64,000 nucleotides of DNA from Antilocapra americana (Eukaryota > Chordata > Mammalia > Artiodactyla > Antilocapridae): NCBI GenBank assembly GCA_007570785.1, contig ML660201.1, positions 38,300,912 through 38,364,911 on the forward strand. Reading direction: 5' to 3'. The notes under the pieces are model-generated. The model ran no database searches. It saw only the letters and a list, made by a program, of their open reading frames with translations, and was not told where the DNA came from. The position numbers were made by a program, and so were the translations under genes. This document shows positions 42,556 to 54,494 of the stretch, one piece after another. Within the stretch, counting starts at the first letter, position 1; the number at the start of each line of letters is the position of its first letter.

Positions 42556-42780
42556 CATGTGTGAGTGCATCAGTGGCTTACTCATGCCCAACTTTTCGTG
42601 ACCACATGGACTGTAGCCCACCACGCTTCTCTGTCCATGGGGATTCTCCAGGCAAGAATACAGGAATGGGTTGCCATTTTCCTCCTCCAGGGGATCTTCC
42701 CAACTCAGGGATCGAACCCTTGTCTCCTTATGTCTCTTGCACTGGCAGGTGGATTATTTACCTACTGAGCCATCGGGAAC
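42556..42780 (-). mobile_element. Bov-tA SINE
   Basis: Reverse-oriented; GCATCAGTGGCTTACTCATG to ACTGAGCCATCGGGAAC. Confidence 0.92.
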
Positions 42781-43164
42781 ATCTGAGTCATCAGGAAACA
42801 GTCTATTACTTAATTCATCGAGCCTATTTGTTTAATATTTTTTTGCATTTAAATATAATTTATAACTAATAAATAGTAGTTATTCCCTTATTCTGATAGA
42901 CATGGAGGGGAGAAAGACAGAAAGAGAATAGGCTTAGAGAAATGTAGAGGAAAAACAAATGAAAGGAAGAAGAAAAGAAAAAAATAAAGGAAGAGTGAGG
43001 AACGACACAAAAAAGAACAAAGGAACATAAGGAGGCAGGCAGGCTTCTGTCCCCGTGGCTCTGAATTATACATGGCATCATCAAAGCTCTCTAATCATTA
43101 AAACAACACAGTAGCCACATACAAGGAGACCTTTCTATTGCAATATATAGCCTAAACTCTAATA
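42781..43164. other. Single-copy, AT- and purine-rich DNA
   Basis: A GA-rich stretch at 42900-43035 is low complexity; nothing else is recognised. Confidence 0.5.
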
Positions 43165-43340
43165 CAGTGCTGTTGCTACCTCTCTTCCATTTTACAGATG
43201 AGAAAACTGAGGCTAGCCCACAGAGGTGAGTAGCTTGCCCCAGTCACCATCTTAGTAAGTCCAGAGCCAGGTCTGTAGCGGGGATTTGAGCCCAATCCGT
43301 ATAACCCCATGGCCTGCTCTCTTGGCTACTATACAGTTAA
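43165..43340 (-). repeat. MIR SINE
   Basis: CCATTTTACAGATGAGAAAACTGAGGC, GAGTAGCTTGCCCCAGTC, GGGGATTTGAGCCCAATCC and CCATGGCCTGCTCTCTTGGC in reverse MIR order, well preserved. Confidence 0.82.
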
Positions 43341-43519
43341 GTCTTTTGCTCCAAACAAAGCAAAGCGGGGTTCTCAGTGAATTCATCTTAATACCCACTC
43401 CGGGCACGCAGGCATTCTGAAGAAGGCAAAAAAGTGCCCATCGTCAAGAACTGGCCCATAGTGCATCTACAGGCAGAAGGAATGACAAGGTGGGGACTTG
43501 GGGACAACACCCCAGGCCC

Positions 43520-43630
43520 AGCTCATGGGAGCTCCTTGAGACTGGGCAGTGTGTCTTTCCAACTTTGCACCCCTGGCTCCTAGCAGGGAGCCTGGATCAA
43601 TACACATTTACTCAGTGAACAGTGAGAACT
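43520..43630 (+). repeat. L2 LINE 3' end
   Basis: GAGCTCCTTGAGACTGGGCAGTGTGTC, GCACCCCTGGCTCCTAGCAGG and ATACACATTTACTCAGTGAAC match consecutive L2 3' blocks. Confidence 0.72.
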
Positions 43631-44960
43631 TGTATTTAAAGGATGGATTAGATCTTTCTTGCCAGAGTGTAGTCTGGAAGTCCTCGCTAGAGTGGCAAAA
43701 AGCTGAGCCAAGGTTTACTGTCTGTGAGGCACTGACAAGCAGCAGACCGGTCCATCTGGGGCAGACGGTCACCGGCCGCATCTATCAGGACGCACACTCT
43801 CAAACCCTGCAGGGACGCTGTCACCAGGTGTCCTTCCCTCCAGCTTTCTAGTCCAGATCACAGTAATGACTCCATTACCAGTGAGTCCCAAATCTTCTGA
43901 TGGATTCCGATGGTTACAGATAAAGCCTGTTCATGGGGCAATAATAAAGGAAGGTGGGTTAAGGGATATTTGTAAACCCTGATTCTTTGGCCAAATGGAG
44001 ACAATAACTAACAGAATGGCGAAAGTAGCTTTGGGTGATTTTAAAAACAAATGTGACTTTTTTTTTCAGGTCCTAAAGCTCTGAACCATCTTCCACTCAC
44101 TCTTCTTGGCTTTCTCTGTGCAATCAATCAGTCACTATGTCTTAAATGTTTGTAAAACACTGTAGCCACCCTTCTATTTCCAAAACTTCCCTGCACAGAA
44201 CTTGAGCCATGGCCCAAAGTCCACGTTTGCTTCAAAGCTCCCTTAGAAACCACGCATGCAGATCTCTTGTGTGAGAGCCAGGATGAACGAGGCCCATGGG
44301 GTGGAAGACTTTCCTGAGATTACAGGTTCGGGTAGAGTTAGGGCCGCTGTCAAGTGTTTTCACCCTGAGGTTTGTCATCTTTGATGTATCAGCCAGGATT
44401 CTTGACTGTGAGCCACCGAAACTGACTTGGACGATCTTAAGAGAAAGGGGATTCCATTGCAAAGGTATCAGAATTGCAGGAAGGAGGAGGTCAGCCTCTG
44501 AGAACAGGCAGGAGCCAAAGGAGACCTGACCACCAGTGCTACAGTCATGCCGCCTCGGTCTGCTCCTGCCACACTGCCACAGTGCCACCCTGACCTCCAG
44601 CCGCCCCCTCCCTGGCACCAGGCTTTTGAGGCAGTGCAGTGGGAGGAAGGAGACCCTACAGAGACTTCCAGGGCCAGACATGCAGGTGGATGCTGACAGT
44701 CAGAATACCAGGACATGTTTTAAACACTGAACTGAACTTGCCCACATGGGGCGCTCTTTTCAAATGAACCTTCTACCTTTGTTTTCCAAAGGCACTTTGA
44801 ACCCACCTGTCAGACTACTTTGTACACCTCACAACACATGGCTCCAGTGGGCACAGAGGTAAAACTCCATTAACCACCATTCAAAGCCTGGCTTCGTGCC
44901 CTCCGCACTTTATCCTCACCCCCAGCAGGACCAGGCCATGGCTGTCCTCGAATCCTAGTC
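43631..44960. other. Single-copy DNA, with a possible unassigned old repeat
   Basis: No family assigned. TCAGCCAGGATTCTTGACTG and GAAACTGACTTGG near 44390-44430 resemble an old dispersed repeat I cannot name. A 149-codon frame on the minus strand (44232-44681) overlaps others and has no recognisable domain. Confidence 0.45.
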
Positions 44961-44961
44961 T

Positions 44962-45209
44962 CTGCTTCAGACACATGCCTGCACGCTCAGTAGCTTCAGT
45001 CATGTCCAACTGTTAGCAACCTTGGGGACTGTAGCCTGCCAGGCTCCTCTGTCCATGGGATTCTCCAGGCAAGAATACTGGAGTGGGTTGCCATGCCCTC
45101 TTCCAGGGGATCTTCCCCACCCAGGGATTGAACCCATGTCTCTTATGCCTCTTGCATTGACAGGCAGGTTCTTTACCACTTAGCGCCACCTGGGAAGCCC
45201 CTGCTTCAG
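44962..45209 (-). mobile_element. Bov-tA SINE with 9-bp target-site duplication
   Basis: CTGCTTCAG occurs at 44962-44970 and 45201-45209, bracketing a full reverse-oriented Bov-tA that ends on the plus strand CGCCACCTGGGAAGCCC. Confidence 0.94.
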
Positions 45210-45219
45210 GTAGCATAGT

Positions 45220-45495
45220 CTAGTGGTTGTCAATTCTTCTCAACTTCACCTCTTTACTCATGCTGTTCTCTTTACCTGGAATGCCCCTGTTAGCTCCCAG
45301 GATCGCCTACATGTTACCTATGAATCAAGGGTCACTTAAAGTTCTACCTTTTACAAGACCTTCCAGTACAGTCTACTCAATATATGTGCTGCCTCTGAAC
45401 GCTTACCTTTTTCTCTCACTTGACAATCATATACTCTCTCAAACTTGGTGCCTGACCCAGAGAAGGCACTCAACATAAATCTGCTGAATGAACGT
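45220..45495 (+). repeat. L2 LINE 3' end
   Basis: CATGCTGTTCTCTTTACCTGGAATGCC, TTACAAGACCTTCCAGTAC, GGTGCCTGACCCAGAGAAGGCACTCAAC and CTGCTGAATGAACG give a long ordered match. Confidence 0.75.
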
Positions 45496-45504
45496 ACTGA
45501 ATCT

Positions 45505-45855
45505 TTACTGACCCTTCAAGGCCTTGCTCAACTGTCCTTACCTCTAAAGCGCTTTTCTTGATCCTCAGGCACAGTGACTCCCAGGCTCTTGGAGCTCCAC
45601 AGTGACAGTCAACGTACCAGTCGCTCAGTTGTGTCTGACTCCTGCGATCCCATGGACTGTAGCCTGTCCGGCTCCTCTGCCCATGGGATTCGCCAGGTAA
45701 GAATACTGGGGTGGGTAGCCACGCCCTTATAGCCGCAACAATGACCACATGCCTACTAGTCACCTGCCTGTCAGCCTCCATTAAACCATGAGCTTCTCAT
45801 GAGTGAGAATTGCATCGTCCTCTTTTTTGTACATATCGTATCTGGTATATACAAC
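45505..45855 (+). repeat. L2 LINE fragment split by a BovA
   Basis: CCCTTCAAGGCCTTGCTCAAC and TTTTCTTGATCCTCAGGC lie before the BovA, and ATTAAACCATGAGCTTCTCATGAG and CATATCGTATCTGGTATATAC after it; together they follow L2 order. Confidence 0.55.
45612..45735 (-). mobile_element. BovA monomer
   Basis: CAGTCGCTCAGTTGTGTCTGAC to GTAAGAATACTGGGGTGGG; single reverse BovA unit without head. Confidence 0.87.
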
Positions 45856-45856
45856 A

Positions 45857-46061
45857 CCTGACCTGTCCAATATGGTAGCAACTATGTATGTGTCACTAAA
45901 TTGTTGTTAATAAAAATGAAATAAAATACAAGTCCAGCTCCTCCTCTTCAACAGCCCCACTGTGAGTTCTCAATAGCCACATGGGGCTAGGGGCTACAGC
46001 ATTAGATAATGCAGATACAGAACTTTTCATCATCGCAGAACCTTGTAATGGACAGTCCGGG
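45857..46061 (-). mobile_element. hAT (Charlie-type) DNA transposon
   Basis: The ends CTGACCTGTCCAATATGGTAGC and GAACCTTGTAATGGACAGTCC, with TCAATAGCCACATGGGGCTAGG inside, are the reverse of the element at 25.1 kb. About 205 bp; target-site duplication decayed. Confidence 0.75.
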
Positions 46062-46084
46062 CATTCACTACATAACAAAATTAC

Positions 46085-46315
46085 TCTTTGTTTGAGAGTT
46101 CAGTATGCAGTATGCATTGTGCTAAGTGTTTTATGTACATTGTCTCACTTAACTCTGAGAACTATACTCAGAGGGAATAGTAGGATTATCCCCATTTTAC
46201 AAACGAGGAAACTGAGGCACAGAAAGATAAAGTAATTTGGCCAAAGTCATACAACTTGCAGGCGGTCAGGCCAGAGATTTTACTGTTCCCATAGGCTAGT
46301 CCACGCCCCATAATC
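46085..46315 (-). repeat. MIR SINE, near full length
   Basis: GCATTGTGCTAAGTGTTTTATG, ATCCCCATTTTACAAACGAGG, AAACTGAGGCACAGAAAG, and CCAAAGTCATACAACTTGCAGG in reverse MIR order; one of the best preserved here. Confidence 0.85.
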
Positions 46316-46344
46316 ACTGAACTGCTAATCTTTAGTTCAAGGAA

Positions 46345-46570
46345 GTACAGTGCACTGTAAACACAGATAAAATGGACTCACAAGTCCAAATTCAAATTCG
46401 AATTCCCTCATGTGCTTACTGTAAGACCTTGGAAAAGATAATCACTTTTTTTTTTTTCTAAAATGGGAAAGGACATATTCATTTTCCAGGGTCATTGTGA
46501 AGACAGAACAAATCATATACATGGAGGGCCCCATACAGCACATGCTAGGTTTCAACTGAATGCTAACCAT
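46345..46570 (+). repeat. MIR SINE
   Basis: CTGTAAGACCTTGGAAAAG, TTCTAAAATGGGAAAGG, AGGGTCATTGTGAAGACAG and the CAGCACATGCTAGG end in forward MIR order. Confidence 0.65.
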
Positions 46571-47325
46571 GCTCTCAGTCAAGGTTTTACCCTCCAGGGT
46601 GTCAAAAACATTCTTAGTTGAGTTATCAGCACACTGTAAGCCTCGATAAGTATTATTTTAGATGATTGATTCTTATTCTGGGATATTACCCTTTGCTCCT
46701 TCACAGTATTTTTAATGTGATTTTTATAAAAACTTTGACTAGAGGCCCACACAATTTATGTACTGTTATTACTGTTACATGATGGGGGTGGAAGGTGGAA
46801 ATAAATGTTACCTTCCACAGCTAGGAAATAAGAGCACTACAGAAAGGAAGGAAGCACTTCTGTCAACATGAGAAGAGGAAAATAGTAGAGTTTTAATAGG
46901 AGAATTTCAAGCATCAGGCTCGGTGGAGTTATAGGGCCACCTTTTCTCCAGTGACTCCATTCCCTGGATTGCCTGAAAGAAAGCAAAGCTGACTTGACAA
47001 GGGCTTGTAGTGAATAATGTAATAAATGCCACAGTTCACTCGGCCAGTTACTATACCAACTGGAAGGCCAGATGAACAAACATCTGAGACTGAATCAAAT
47101 TACACAAAATCAAGAAGGAATAGATCTGCTGCAAGGTGTGTGGGTGATAAGCGAAAGGGATGGTTGGGTTTTCAAGGACAGAATACTTGGCCAATTTATT
47201 TTTCTAGGCTCTTTGTATCTTTTTTTTCCCCCAATGTGCTATGTTTATTCACATCTCTGAGCCTTTATACTTAAATGTTGCAAGGAAAAATCTGAATTGG
47301 GAGAGCTTCAGCTACGAGTCCACCT
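46571..47325. other. Single-copy DNA
   Basis: No recognised repeat, exon or RNA gene. Confidence 0.5.
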
Positions 47326-47464
47326 ATGCTGCTGCTGCCGCCACTGAGTCGCTTCAGTCCTGTCTGACTCTGTGCAGCCCCACAGACAGCAGCCCACCAG
47401 GCTCCTCTGTCCATGGGATTTTCCAGGCAAGAGTACTGGAGTGGGTGGCTGCTGCCTTCTCTGG
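47326..47464 (-). mobile_element. BOV-A2-type half element (one BovA unit)
   Basis: GCTGCTGCTGCCGCCACTGAG end, then GCTTCAGTCCTGTCTGAC to GTACTGGAGTGGGTGGC; reverse orientation, only one BovA unit retained. Confidence 0.88.
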
Positions 47465-48325
47465 AGTCTATTTCAAACTTGCTTGAATAACATCAAACAT
47501 GGCCAAGATTACAGAAAGTCCAGGTATCAACTAAAACTTCAGGCTGATTTGATCTAGTGATTCCAGCTCTGCTCTCCTGCAGTTGGAGATCTCGGAGCCC
47601 CTCCTCTCCATGTGTGTGGCTTTATCTACAGGCTGAAAACAAGGTGGGCTGTCATTCTCCTGGGTCTCATATCCACACGTGGCCCTCTGGTAGATTAGAT
47701 TATTTCTCATATTTAACACTCTCCCCATCACTACCAGGAAGGGCGGTGGGCTTGATGCTAAGCTTAGCCATGTGTCTTTGGCCAACGAAATGTTGGTAGA
47801 GGTGATGAAGCCTAGGCCTGAGATAGGCTTGTGTACTTCCACTGGTGCTCTCACACCTCTGTGACTGTCTTGAGAAAAACACGTGTAGGCTAGCTTATAG
47901 GTTCTGGGATGGGATGGGAACATGATGGGTGTGGAACATGAACTAACTCAGCTGATCCCCAGAATCTAATCAGTGCGTCCAGCTCATGTCAGGAGAACTG
48001 AACTGTCCTAACAAGCAAGGCCTAGATCAACTAAATGGATGTTTATTGCTCCATGGTGCTTAGGTTGTATGTGGTTTTGCTATGTACATTTTTTTGGCAA
48101 TAGCTCAGTGATAGAATAACACCCCGATCAGAAGAGAATCTCTTCTGAAATTTTTTTTTTCTATAACATTCAAAGTTGTCTCATAAACTCCCCAGAAAAC
48201 CTCTCCCTGACTCTCACTGGCCTCAGTTGAGTCACATGCTCAATTACTGGCAAGGGGGATGGATTCCCTCTGACAAATAAGGCATTTTCCTGGAGGACAG
48301 CCTATCCAGCACAAGGGGCACTGGG
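47465..48325. other. Single-copy DNA
   Basis: No recognised repeat other than a T-run near 48149-48161. A 130-codon minus-strand frame (47531-47923) has no recognisable domain. Confidence 0.5.
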
Positions 48326-48330
48326 GAAGG

Positions 48331-48675
48331 GTGTGTGTGTGTGTTTGTTGCTCAGTCGTGTCCGACTCTTTGCAACCCCATGGACTGTAGCCCACCAGGC
48401 TCCTCCATCCATGGGATTTTCCAGGCAAGAACACTGGTGTGGGTTGTCATTTCCTACTCCAGGGGAAGGGTAAAATGTATGCAAGTGAAAGTTACTTAGT
48501 CTTGTCTGACTCTTTGCAACCCCATGAACTTTATAGTCCATGGAATTCTCCAGGCCAGAATACTGGAGTGGGTAGCCTTTCCCTTCTTCAGGGGATCTTC
48601 CCAACCCTGGGATCAAACCCAGATCTCCTGCATTGCAGGTGGATTCTTTACCAGCTGAGCCACATGAGAAGCCCA
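48331..48675 (-). mobile_element. Compound Bov-tA SINE (two BovA units plus tRNA head)
   Basis: On the plus strand a (GT)n run (48331-48343) precedes one BovA unit, a linker GTATGCAAGTGAAAGTTAC, a second BovA unit and the reverse tRNA-like head ending GCTGAGCCACATGAGAAGCCC. A 135-codon minus-strand frame over it is SINE-derived, not a gene. Confidence 0.9.
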
Positions 48676-50162
48676 ATAAAATCAATACTGTTGGAGCCAT
48701 TAACTCCATATTTGGTTAGATCTTTGGTGGCTGGTTATGACAACCTGCTTTAGCTAGGTTAGACAGGAAAGGAAGGTCCACCACACAGGGCATAGATCTC
48801 CTCATGGAACTCGGGAGAAGGAATGCAGAGACAAACCAGAGCCTAAAGTCCCTGGAATGTTTTTTTTTTTTTTTTTCTCTTGAATATCTCAGAGAGCTGT
48901 TTCATTCTACTTCCTCTCTGCAGCCCATCTTTCTCTGCTCTCCATTTTCAAGTCATGATTTGGTGTCTCTGTTTTTTTCCAAGTCATGATTCTAGTCACC
49001 CTTAGAGACTGGTTTCCCATCTCCAAGTGCGATTTCCAAATTCTAGGAAAAAGACTCTCTTTAACCTCATTTGGACCACCTGCAACCACAATGCTTGTGC
49101 CAACCTGGATACCAAGGACCTACATCTGAAGAATGGGTGTCACTCCCGGAGAAAGGGAGAAGAGTAAGCCAGGCACATGATTCAAAAAGATCTCAATAAT
49201 TTTTTTTTTCCTATTTAAGAATGGCAATTCCTGTCCAAGTTCCAAACCACCCCAGGCCCTGTAATTCTTGTACTGGAAGTCTGGAGAATGATGTGCAATT
49301 TGGCATGTTTAGAAAGGTCTCAAGATGATTCTAATAATTAACAAATTTAAGGAAGCTTTTTCTTGGAATACTTACAATATTGTGGAAAAGGAGGAAAATA
49401 AGACTTACAAAAAATAGGTTAAGACTGGAGTTTTCAACCTAGAAAAGTTTAGACCAAGAATCTTTTGATCATACATGAGACTCAACCACCAATAACATCC
49501 AGCTGTTTTCTACCTCCACAAACAGCAGTACAGAAGCATGAGGTTATGTACCAGAAAGTATTTCTTAATAGGAAAAGAGCTGTTAAGAAACAGAAGAACT
49601 CTATGTCTCTGGGGCAGACTCTGTGCCCGAGAGAGCATAAGTAGACCCACTGACCTTTCAGAATGCTATTCAATGCAGAGTCCAGGAGTCCAAGGTCAGG
49701 ATCAGAATCAAACCAGGCTCAGAAACAGAAACATAGAGTGGATTCAAGTTACCCAGAAAAGAAAGTAAGGGAAATGGTTCATTCTAGGCTTCTCTGATCC
49801 ATCTACTTGGGTCGAGTTGTATACTCAGCTCCTTTAAAGAATGGGGGCCAGGATATCTATGTGGGTTCATTTCATAGGCAAAGAAGGTGGCAGAGACCCC
49901 AATCCCATCTCCTCTCATCCCTCAGTTTTGGTCCCAAGGCAAGACACCTTTATGATCCAGACAGATGATACCTGGTGGTTGATGTGCTGTTGATGGCCAC
50001 CATAGGGATGCTGGCTTGGCCCTTGCTAGGGCTTTAGGTGCTTGCATGAAGAGGGGAAGACCTGGAGTCAGGTCTCAAGAATCATCCAACCAAGCAGGCG
50101 ATGGCCAGAATCTACTGATTGTTGTTTCTCTCTTTCCTAATCATCAGAGACCAGTCTATACT
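48676..50162. other. Single-copy DNA
   Basis: T-runs near 48860 and 49200 and a small duplication of CAAGTCATGATT (48949 and 48981) are the only notable parts. Confidence 0.5.
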
Positions 50163-50740
50163 ACTGTATGGTCAGAATGTTTGTGCTGCCTCCAAATTCA
50201 TATGTTGAAATTCTGGTGCCCAACGGGGTCCTATTACAGGGTGGGCCTTTGGGAGATAGTTAAGTCTTATGGAGGCCTCCCAGGTGGCACAGTGGTAAAG
50301 ATTCCGCCTACAATGCAGGGGACACCGGTTTAATCCCTAGGTTGGGAAGATCCCCTGGAGGAGAAAATGGCAACGCACTCAAGCATTCTTGCCTGGAGAC
50401 CGTGGACAGAGGAGCCTACCAGGATACGTAGGGTCTCAAAGAGTCAGATGTGACTGAGCACACATATACTAGGTCTCAAGGGCAAAGGTCTCAGAAATGA
50501 GATTAATGAGATTAAAGCCCTTATAAAGGGCCCAACAGAGTTCCCTCAGCTCCTTCCACAAGTGAAGACACAGCCAGAAGTCAGCAGTCTGGGACCTAGA
50601 AGAGGGTTCTCACTAGAACTGGACCATACGGGCACCCTGACCTCAGACTTCCAGCACCCAGACCTGTGAGAAATACATTTTTGTTGTGTAAAGCTACAGA
50701 GGTGTGGTACTGTGTTAGAGCAGCCAGACTGGACTGCGAC
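50163..50740 (+). repeat. MaLR-type LTR (MLT1/MST group) interrupted by a Bov-tA
   Basis: TTCATATGTTGAAATTCTGG, GGGTGGGCCTTTGGGAG, GCCCTTATAAAGGGCCC, GAAGACACAGCCAGAAG, CACCCAGACCTGTGAGAAATAC and GCAGCCAGACTGGACTG follow the LTR order of an ERVL-MaLR. The SINE at 50274-50470 divides it; no internal region is present. Confidence 0.78.
50274..50470 (+). mobile_element. Bov-tA SINE nested in LTR
   Basis: Head AGGCCTCCCAGGTGGCACAGTGG, CGGTTTAATCCCTAGG, BovA unit to GTCAGATGTGACTGAGC. It is younger than the host LTR. Confidence 0.93.
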
Positions 50741-51462
50741 AACCCTCCTCTTAGCTGTTACATCGGATGGGGAGTGGGATTCATTGTCAAGGTGAGTCTC
50801 TTACAGGTCTGATGCTTGCCTGTCAACCTCCCCTCCTGCCTTCCCAGCCTCTCCAGGCAGGCAGCTGGTGAGCAACATACTAAGCCAGGCTTATTCTCCA
50901 AGTACCTTGTGGCTTCTCACCCCTCACCTTCTCGGCCAGTTGAACAGTGGTGGACATTGAGGTCCAGATCTGTGAAAGAGAATGGAACCAGAGGACCCCA
51001 CTTAGAAGTCAAATCTTTACCAGAGCTCAGCAGTCAAGCACCTTTAAATAGAGTGATAGCATGAAGCATATTCCTGTTCCTTAGGTAGATTTCCCTCTTC
51101 AGAACTTCACAGAGGCTGGCAGTGGGAGAGTGATTGGCAAGGCAGGATTCCAGAATTCCTGGATCCCAGGGGACTATCACCTAATTAAAACTCCAGCAGA
51201 GTCAAACTTTGGTAAACACTGGAAATCCAGCACTCTGGCCAAGGCATCTTGGAAGCTCTGCATGGTTCTTAATTGTACTTTCTTTTCACAATGTGTAAAG
51301 ACGTTTGTTTTCAGATCCTCATCTCTCAAGGGAAAACAGAACTTCGAAGATTTCAGACTTCAAAGAACACAAGCAAATTAACCTGATATTTTGGAGCTGT
51401 AGCCTGTGTTTCCTCCTGTCAAATCACCATGATTATCTCAATTTCATAAAGCAGATCTAAGA
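50741..51462. other. Single-copy DNA
   Basis: No recognised repeat, exon or RNA gene. Confidence 0.5.
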
Positions 51463-51562
51463 GATCTTCCAGGGGATCTTCCAGAGCCAGGGCCCAAATT
51501 TCATCTCTTCTGTATCTTGCATTGTCAGATTCTTTACACTAGCGCCACCTGGGCAGCCTTCC
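51463..51562 (-). mobile_element. Bov-tA SINE, tRNA-head remnant
   Basis: CTTCCAGGGGATCTTCCAGAG to GCGCCACCTGGGCAGCC is the reversed head only; the BovA unit is absent. Confidence 0.75.
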
Positions 51563-53487
51563 CTCCAAATGTTCCCCAAAGACATTTTCCCAAGGGGGCC
51601 CCACAAACATTCCTCAGAATATCTTTCTAGGTCCCCACGAGTTTGGGGAGTGTTCTGTCCCAGATTCTACCTCTACCCTTGCTCATTCTCAAGGCAGTTT
51701 AACAAATTAATAGCACAATTTCTACAAAAAGAAAACCCCTTGGGCTTTGTTTACCTTAGAGAATCTTAAGTCTATCTTACCACAGAGCCCCTTTTATTTA
51801 TTTTTAATGTAATTTCTATTAAGATTGTGTGAAGCAAACAGTCTACAAAACATAGAAACCCTGGCTGGCACTAACGTCTTTAGTTCATGAGAAGCATCCA
51901 CCTTGCATAGATTTCTGTTCTCCCACCCCCCTCAATTCCCACTGCAGCTTTAATTGGACATTTGTTGGTCTCACTATAACATCTGGAGTATAGATGTTTA
52001 CTGTTTTATAAAGTGCTCTTTAAAACTAGTTTTTCACGCTGAACTGACCTCATTATTACAGGTTAGATGGTATTTCAGGCCAACTAGATCTGGCTGTGCT
52101 CTGGAGTTGGGGCACTTAAATAAGGCATAAGAAACTCTTCATAAAGACATACAGATCCAGACACAGACTCTGAAATCCATTTGTAAGTGCTTGCTGCCTT
52201 ATTTGACTGCTTAATTAAAAATACCATGTCTGAAGACAATATATGTAATTTTTACTGTCAGTATCAAAAAAAAGACAGTAATTGTAATTTCCATGAGTGG
52301 AACAATCTGTTATTGAAGAGATGTTAAGACTTGTAGAAGTCTAAATCCTCAATAGGGTGTGGCATACACTATCACCTGTCACTTGGGCTTAAACACTTTC
52401 CTTTAGACTCCACCATATTTATAATTCTATGCATGGCTCTAGACATCCCTGTTTTGAATGTGTCTCCTGGAACTGAAATCTGGTGCCATGTATTAATGAG
52501 ATGAGTTGGGGTGAGAGGTAATGGTTTCTGACTCGTGATCAATGTGTAGTCCTGTGAGCTATCACAGACTCCCTAAAAATGGAGGGTGGCAAGGGTGATT
52601 TTTCTCAGCTTCAGTTCAATACAGCTATTACAGCTATATAGGCACTAAATTAGAGGCGAAAGTGTACTTCTAGGTATACATCACATTGTGCTCTTTGTGG
52701 TATAAGCGCTCCGGGCAGACAGAGAAGCAACGGCAAATCACTCGCTGACACCACGTTGGCAAAATAAGCTGGTGGTCAGAGATGGAGTGAGGGGAAATCA
52801 TATCTGAAAATGGTGGGTTGGTAAATGGAGAGGGGGCACTGAGAGATCAGAATTTACGGCAGAGTTTGGCCTGAAGTATAACTCAGACAAAGAGTTTTCA
52901 AAATTGTCCATTTATTGTTTCTGTCAGCCTTTCTAGGTCGGCTGAAAGGAGGCCTGCTGATCCTGACAAGATCAAAATGACCCTCGAAGCCATTAGAAAA
53001 TGGGCTGAACTCACAGTACCTCATCCTTGCTACACAGTACCTTTCTGTGCAAACATAAGGCAAGACAAGAAAGAGCTCCGTGCAAAATCCGTGCACGTGC
53101 AGGAGTGTGGGCCTGCCCAAGCTGAACTCCTGCAGAGATAACTCACTGGTGTCCTACACAACATGGCCAGGGACACTGCTTCCCCTATCTGAACCCCCGA
53201 GGAGCCCCCACAGCCAATTCTCTCAGCATTCTGCAAGGATAACGAAATGGAGAGTGGAGTGTTGCACCAAGTTTCTGCAGGGCCGAAGGAGTGCACACAC
53301 AGTGAAGGCTGCCCACAGGCTCCCCAAGGATTTTGTAAATGGCTGGGACGGCTGTAGGAGGACGCCTGCAGCAGAACGGAGGGACGAGTGCTCATCGGCT
53401 ATGAAATCTGGGTAAAGCGGAACCAGCCTGAGGCCCGGCCCACTCTGGAGTTTTAGTCAAAGGATTCACAATTGACCTACCCCGCCC
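51563..53487. other. Repeat-poor stretch
   Basis: About 1.9 kb with no recognised interspersed repeat. AT-rich at 51780-52350, GC-richer at 53080-53430 with mutually overlapping frames of about 110-120 codons on both strands and no recognisable domain. Confidence 0.5.
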
Positions 53488-53773
53488 CCAATTAACTGCT
53501 GCTGCTGCTGCTAAGTCGCTTCAGTTGTGTCCAACTCTGTGCAACCCCACAGACGGCAGCTCACTAGGCTCCCCCGTCCCTGGGATTCTCCAGGCAAGAA
53601 TACTAGAGCGGGTTGCCATTGCCTTCTCCAATGCATGAAGAAAAAGTGAACGTGAAGTCGCTCAGTCATGTCCAACTCTTAGCAGCCCCGCGGACTGCAG
53701 CCTACCAGGCTCCTCTGTCCATGGGATTTTCCAGGCAAGAGTACTGGAGTGGGTTGCCATTGCCAATTAACTG
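53488..53773 (-). mobile_element. BOV-A2 SINE with 11-bp target-site duplication
   Basis: CCAATTAACTG at 53488-53498 and 53763-53773 brackets a full BovA dimer in reverse orientation with a (GCT)n end at 53499-53510 and a GAAAAAGTGAACGTGAAG linker. The perfect duplication and complete structure indicate a relatively young copy. Confidence 0.96.
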
Positions 53774-53854
53774 AAAGCTGTTTAAATCTCAAGAAGACAC
53801 TAAAAAGAGATTCCATTCATTTCATACAGTGAAACTTTCACAAATCTTTCCCCT

Positions 53855-53995
53855 AAGGTAGGACCAGTTACATAATCTGCAGAGCCCAGTGCAAAATGAA
53901 AATGTAGGGCCCCTTGTGCGCGAGTTACTAAAAATTTCCTGAGAGCGAGAGCGGAGCCCTGCTGAGACCTGTGGAGACCTGTCCTGCCTTGAGGC
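53855..53995. repeat. Unnamed old dispersed repeat, possible
   Basis: CCCAGTGCAAAATGAAAATG and GGGCCCCTTGTGCG are phrases I associate with a dispersed mammalian repeat, but I cannot name it or fix its ends. Confidence 0.35.
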
Positions 53996-54464
53996 TTTTC
54001 CTTCCTTCCTTCTTTCATCTGTCCATCCATTCATTCTGTCTGTCTCTCTCTTTTTTTCCCTCGGTCTCAAACAGAAGCAACCCAACCTCAAGCCCTTGTC
54101 CTCTCCCTCCCAAGGCTTCCCCCGTGCTCTTCCCCAAACCAGGTCTGCAGAGCCCTCCCTGGTCTCTCTCCACGCTGGCGCTGTCTCAGCTCCTTATCGA
54201 GTAACTCCACCTGGCCCCTTGCTTCCTTCCTTTTCCTGTTTGCCAGGCCCAGATTCAGTGCTGCAAAGGATGGAATTATTGAAGCTAACTCAATACAGTC
54301 TTCCTTACTGATAGAGGCATGGGGGAGAGATTAACTTCTGGTATTTTATTAGTATTTATTAACAATTCACCACATGTTAACATATGTCAGAGGCTGTTTA
54401 TCATCCATAAAATGCAACTGTGAAACTGCCACTGACCTCTGGGACTTTCTATCCTAAAGTAGGC
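53996..54464. other. Single-copy DNA
   Basis: CT-rich at 53998-54060; nothing else recognised. Confidence 0.5.
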
Positions 54465-54492
54465 GATGATGATGATGATGATGATGATGATA
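54465..54492. repeat. (GAT)n microsatellite
   Basis: About nine uninterrupted GAT units. Confidence 0.95.
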
Positions 54493-54494
54493 GA

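Noticed and set aside
44232..44681. 149-codon minus-strand frame
   Set aside because: Overlapping open frames on both strands, no domain and no splice or promoter context.
48302..48709. 135-codon minus-strand frame with repeated SLENPMDGGAWW-like text
   Set aside because: This phrase is the conceptual translation of BovA SINE sequence and recurs at many SINEs in the window.
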